Positions 37,101 through 37,717 of a stretch of 37,717 nucleotides of DNA are shown here, one piece after another (within the stretch, counting starts at the first letter, position 1; every line of letters begins with the position of its first letter). Made by a program: the position numbers and the translations under genes. The stretch lies in contig SVNB01000003.1 of the NCBI GenBank assembly GCA_015067125.1, forward strand, positions 1 to 37,717. Reading direction: 5' to 3'. Source of the stretch: Oscillospiraceae bacterium. Its GTDB lineage: Bacteria; Bacillota; Clostridia; Oscillospirales; Ruminococcaceae. The notes under the pieces are model-generated. The model made no database searches. It saw nothing but the letters and a program-made list of their open reading frames with translations, and was not told the DNA's origin.

Positions 37101-37717
37101 CGGCGACGGTTGGGCTTATGATATCGGCTTCGGCGGTCTTGACCACGTTCTTGCTTCCGGCAGAAACATCAACATTCTTGTATTCGATACCGAAGTTTAT
37201 TCCAATACCGGCGGCCAGTCTTCCAAAGCAACTCCTACCGGCGCAGTTGCACAGTTCGCTGCAGCAGGTAAAGACGTTAAAAAGAAAGACCTTGCAGCAA
37301 TCGCAATGAGCTATGGTTACATCTATGTTGCACAGATTGCACAGGGTGCAAACATGGCACAGGCAGTTAAAGCAATTTCCGAAGCAGAAGCTTATGACGG
37401 TCCTTCCCTTATCATTGCTTATGCACCCTGCATCAACCACGGTATTAAAGGCGGCATGGGCAACGCAATGGCAGAAGAAAAACGCGCTGTAGAAGCAGGT
37501 TACTGGCACCTCTTCCGCTTCGACCCCAGACTTGCTGAAAAAGGCGAAAATCCCTTCCAGCTTGATTCCGCCGCACCTTCTGCTGATTACAAAGAATTCA
37601 TCAAGAGCGAAGTTCGTTATTCCAGCCTTATGCGTGCATTCCCCGACAGAGCCGAAGTTCTCTTCGACAAAGCAGAGAAAAACGCCGCTGAAAAATATGA
37701 ACATCTTGAAAAACTTG
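34192..37717 (+). CDS. nifJ: Pyruvate:ferredoxin (flavodoxin) oxidoreductase, 3' end beyond the window
   Basis: TTG start after [46 protein letters not shown]...[18 protein letters not shown]...; ferredoxin motifs [15 protein letters not shown] and [13 protein letters not shown]; TPP region [19 protein letters not shown]...[14 protein letters not shown]. Absent from the supplied ORF track. Confidence 0.97.
   Translation, partial: [1175 protein letters not shown]

Noticed and set aside
34171-37704. 1177-aa minus-strand ORF
   Set aside because: Antisense shadow of the PFOR gene, open because the sense gene lacks TTA/CTA/TCA.

Overview
The window looks like a chromosomal segment of a low-to-mid GC Firmicute (Clostridia-like). 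It is mostly housekeeping genes on the minus strand: engB-lon-clpX-clpP-tig; thrC with a metallophosphoesterase; M19 dipeptidase-yraN-rnhB-rbgA; rplS; a TIGR03936/TIGR03960 radical-SAM pair; a spoIVFA/spoIVFB-like pair; two GHL10-type surface proteins; dnaE; a MATE transporter; whiA-murB-hprK. The plus strand carries a 5'-truncated ABC ATPase (1-674), a foreign-looking gene (807-1718), two XRE regulators (18322-18861 and 19236-19946) and a pyruvate:ferredoxin oxidoreductase running off the right end (34192-37717). The supplied ORF track misses that last gene and lists a 1177-codon antisense shadow instead. The most unusual signals are: (1) a foreign-looking M29/NicX-like gene bracketed by ~53-bp imperfect inverted repeats, each abutting a hairpin; (2) a ~77-nt near-continuous hairpin between the two XRE regulators, in a ~2 kb segment that appears to split a normally contiguous spoIVFAB/radical-SAM neighbourhood; (3) near-total avoidance of TTA/CTA/TCA codons in resident genes, which separates resident from foreign genes and generates the long antisense ORFs; (4) a repeated Lys/Ala/Glu-rich tail on trigger factor; (5) an over-frequent heptamer TGAGCAC/GTGCTCA in several reading frames; (6) a nitroreductase with a single in-frame nonsense codon. 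No rRNA, tRNA, CRISPR array, transposase or integrase was seen. All family calls are by reading motifs; no database search was run.
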